A stretch of DNA of 18,251 bases, from the NCBI GenBank assembly GCA_903837365.1, contig CAILUF010000043.1:1-18251 (forward strand), read 5' to 3'. Positions 17,602 through 18,251 of this stretch are shown here, in pieces. Each line of letters opens with the position of its first letter. Within the stretch, counting starts at the first letter, position 1. This DNA is from an uncultured Alphaproteobacteria bacterium. GTDB taxonomy: Bacteria > Pseudomonadota > Alphaproteobacteria > Rickettsiales > UBA1997. The notes under the pieces are model-generated. The model did not search any database. It was not told the origin of the DNA and saw only the letters and a list, made by a program, of their open reading frames with translations. The translations under genes and the position numbers were made by a program.

Positions 17602-18251
17602 ATGGGAATTTTTGAAAGATATTTAAGTGTATGGGTTGGGTTGTCAATCGTTGTAGGAGTAAGTCTAGGAAGAATGTTCCCATTTATTTTTGAATTGCTA
17701 AGTCGATTTCAATATGCCAATGTTAATTTTATTGTGGCAATTTTAGTTTGGGTGATGATTTACCCGATGATGGTTGGAATCGATTTTTCAACAATCAAAG
17801 AAGTAACAAAAAAGCCTAAAGTTTTTGGCATAAGTTTTGTAATCACTTGGTTGATTATGCCATTTAGCATGGCTATTTTGGGAACTATATTTTTACAATA
17901 TATTTTTAAAGATTTTATCTCTGAAATCGATGCCAAAGAATATCTCGCTGGATTAATTTTGCTTGGAGGTGCACCTTGCACCGCAATGGTTTTTGTATGG
18001 AGTAAGTTGGTGAAAGGCAATGCCAATTATACTTTAGTTCAGGTTTCGTTAAATGATATAATCATGATTTTTGCCTATGCACCGATTGTAGCTTTTTTGC
18101 TTGGGGTTTCTAAAATTGAAGTTCCGTGGAATACTTTAATTTTATCAATTCTGCTTTATGTTTTGATTCCAATGTTGAGCGGATATTTTACTCGAAAAAA
18201 TCTTTCGACCCAAAAATTAGCAACTTTTTTAAATCACCTAAAGCCCTACTC
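17602..18251 (+). CDS. acr3: Acr3-type arsenite efflux permease, 3' end outside window
   Basis: The frame opens at an ATG (MGIFERYLSVWVGLSIVVGV) and stays open for 216 codons to the window end, so the gene is cut by the boundary. The protein is very hydrophobic. It has the Acr3 landmarks VWVMIYPMMVGIDFS near residue 50-65 and LGGAPCTAMVFVWSKL with Cys126, corresponding to the cysteine needed for arsenite transport, then VSLNDIIMIFAYAP. Acr3 exports arsenite through the inner membrane. No arsR, arsC or arsM lies on the visible side; partners could be downstream. Membership in the wider bile acid:sodium symporter superfamily is sure, and Acr3 is the best fit. Confidence 0.88.
   Translation, partial: MGIFERYLSVWVGLSIVVGVSLGRMFPFIFELLSRFQYANVNFIVAILVWVMIYPMMVGIDFSTIKEVTKKPKVFGISFVITWLIMPFSMAILGTIFLQYIFKDFISEIDAKEYLAGLILLGGAPCTAMVFVWSKLVKGNANYTLVQVSLNDIIMIFAYAPIVAFLLGVSKIEVPWNTLILSILLYVLIPMLSGYFTRKNLSTQKLATFLNHLKPY

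Noticed and set aside
17760..18026. Minus-strand 88-residue frame opposite acr3
   Set aside because: It is antisense to conserved Acr3 membrane segments and shows no recognisable domain.

Overview
The window looks like a chromosomal segment of an AT-rich alphaproteobacterium, probably a Rickettsiales-like or Holosporales-like host-associated lineage. This is inferred from the strong A/T bias, alphaproteobacterial-type housekeeping proteins, long non-coding spacers, one clearly decaying gene, and start codons that mostly lack a Shine-Dalgarno sequence. The standard bacterial code fits: TGG encodes Trp, and TGA is a real stop (truB, ABC ATPase). Every recognisable gene is on the + strand. I see no tRNA, rRNA, transposase, phage gene or CRISPR array.

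Layout. (1) 116-3294: atpH-atpA-atpG, the delta, alpha and gamma subunits of F1-ATPase. (2) 3295-3666: a GC-richer non-coding island of tandem repeats and consecutive hairpins. (3) 3667-7457: truB, rpsO and pnp, an RNA modification/translation/decay cluster. The pnp leader has two hairpins and PNPase ends in an unusual Arg/Asp/Ser/Gly tail. (4) 7606-8169: bolA-grxD, an iron-sulfur trafficking pair. (5) 8250-10093: an ABC-2 type ATPase gene overlapping pyrB (aspartate carbamoyltransferase). (6) 10351-12768: an intact ornithine decarboxylase followed by a deoxyhypusine synthase-like gene whose first third carries three frameshifts and one nonsense codon. (7) 12987-15298: mreD-mrdA for the cell-elongation machinery. 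(8) 15639-17393: atpD-atpC, completing the F1 set. (9) 17602 to the window end: the start of an Acr3-type arsenite efflux permease.

How the parts fit. The five F1 genes stand in the usual order H-A-G-D-C, but about 12.3 kb of unrelated genes separates atpG from atpD, so the operon appears split. The repeat island lies exactly at the atpG side of the split. The polyamine pair suggests putrescine production (ODC) with apparent loss of the following step, probably homospermidine synthesis.

I found no convincing wholly new system. The best leads are the clustered decay of the DHS-like gene, the hairpin/tandem-repeat island, the repetitive PNPase tail, the structured pnp leader, and the epsilon subunit reduced to its N-terminal domain.
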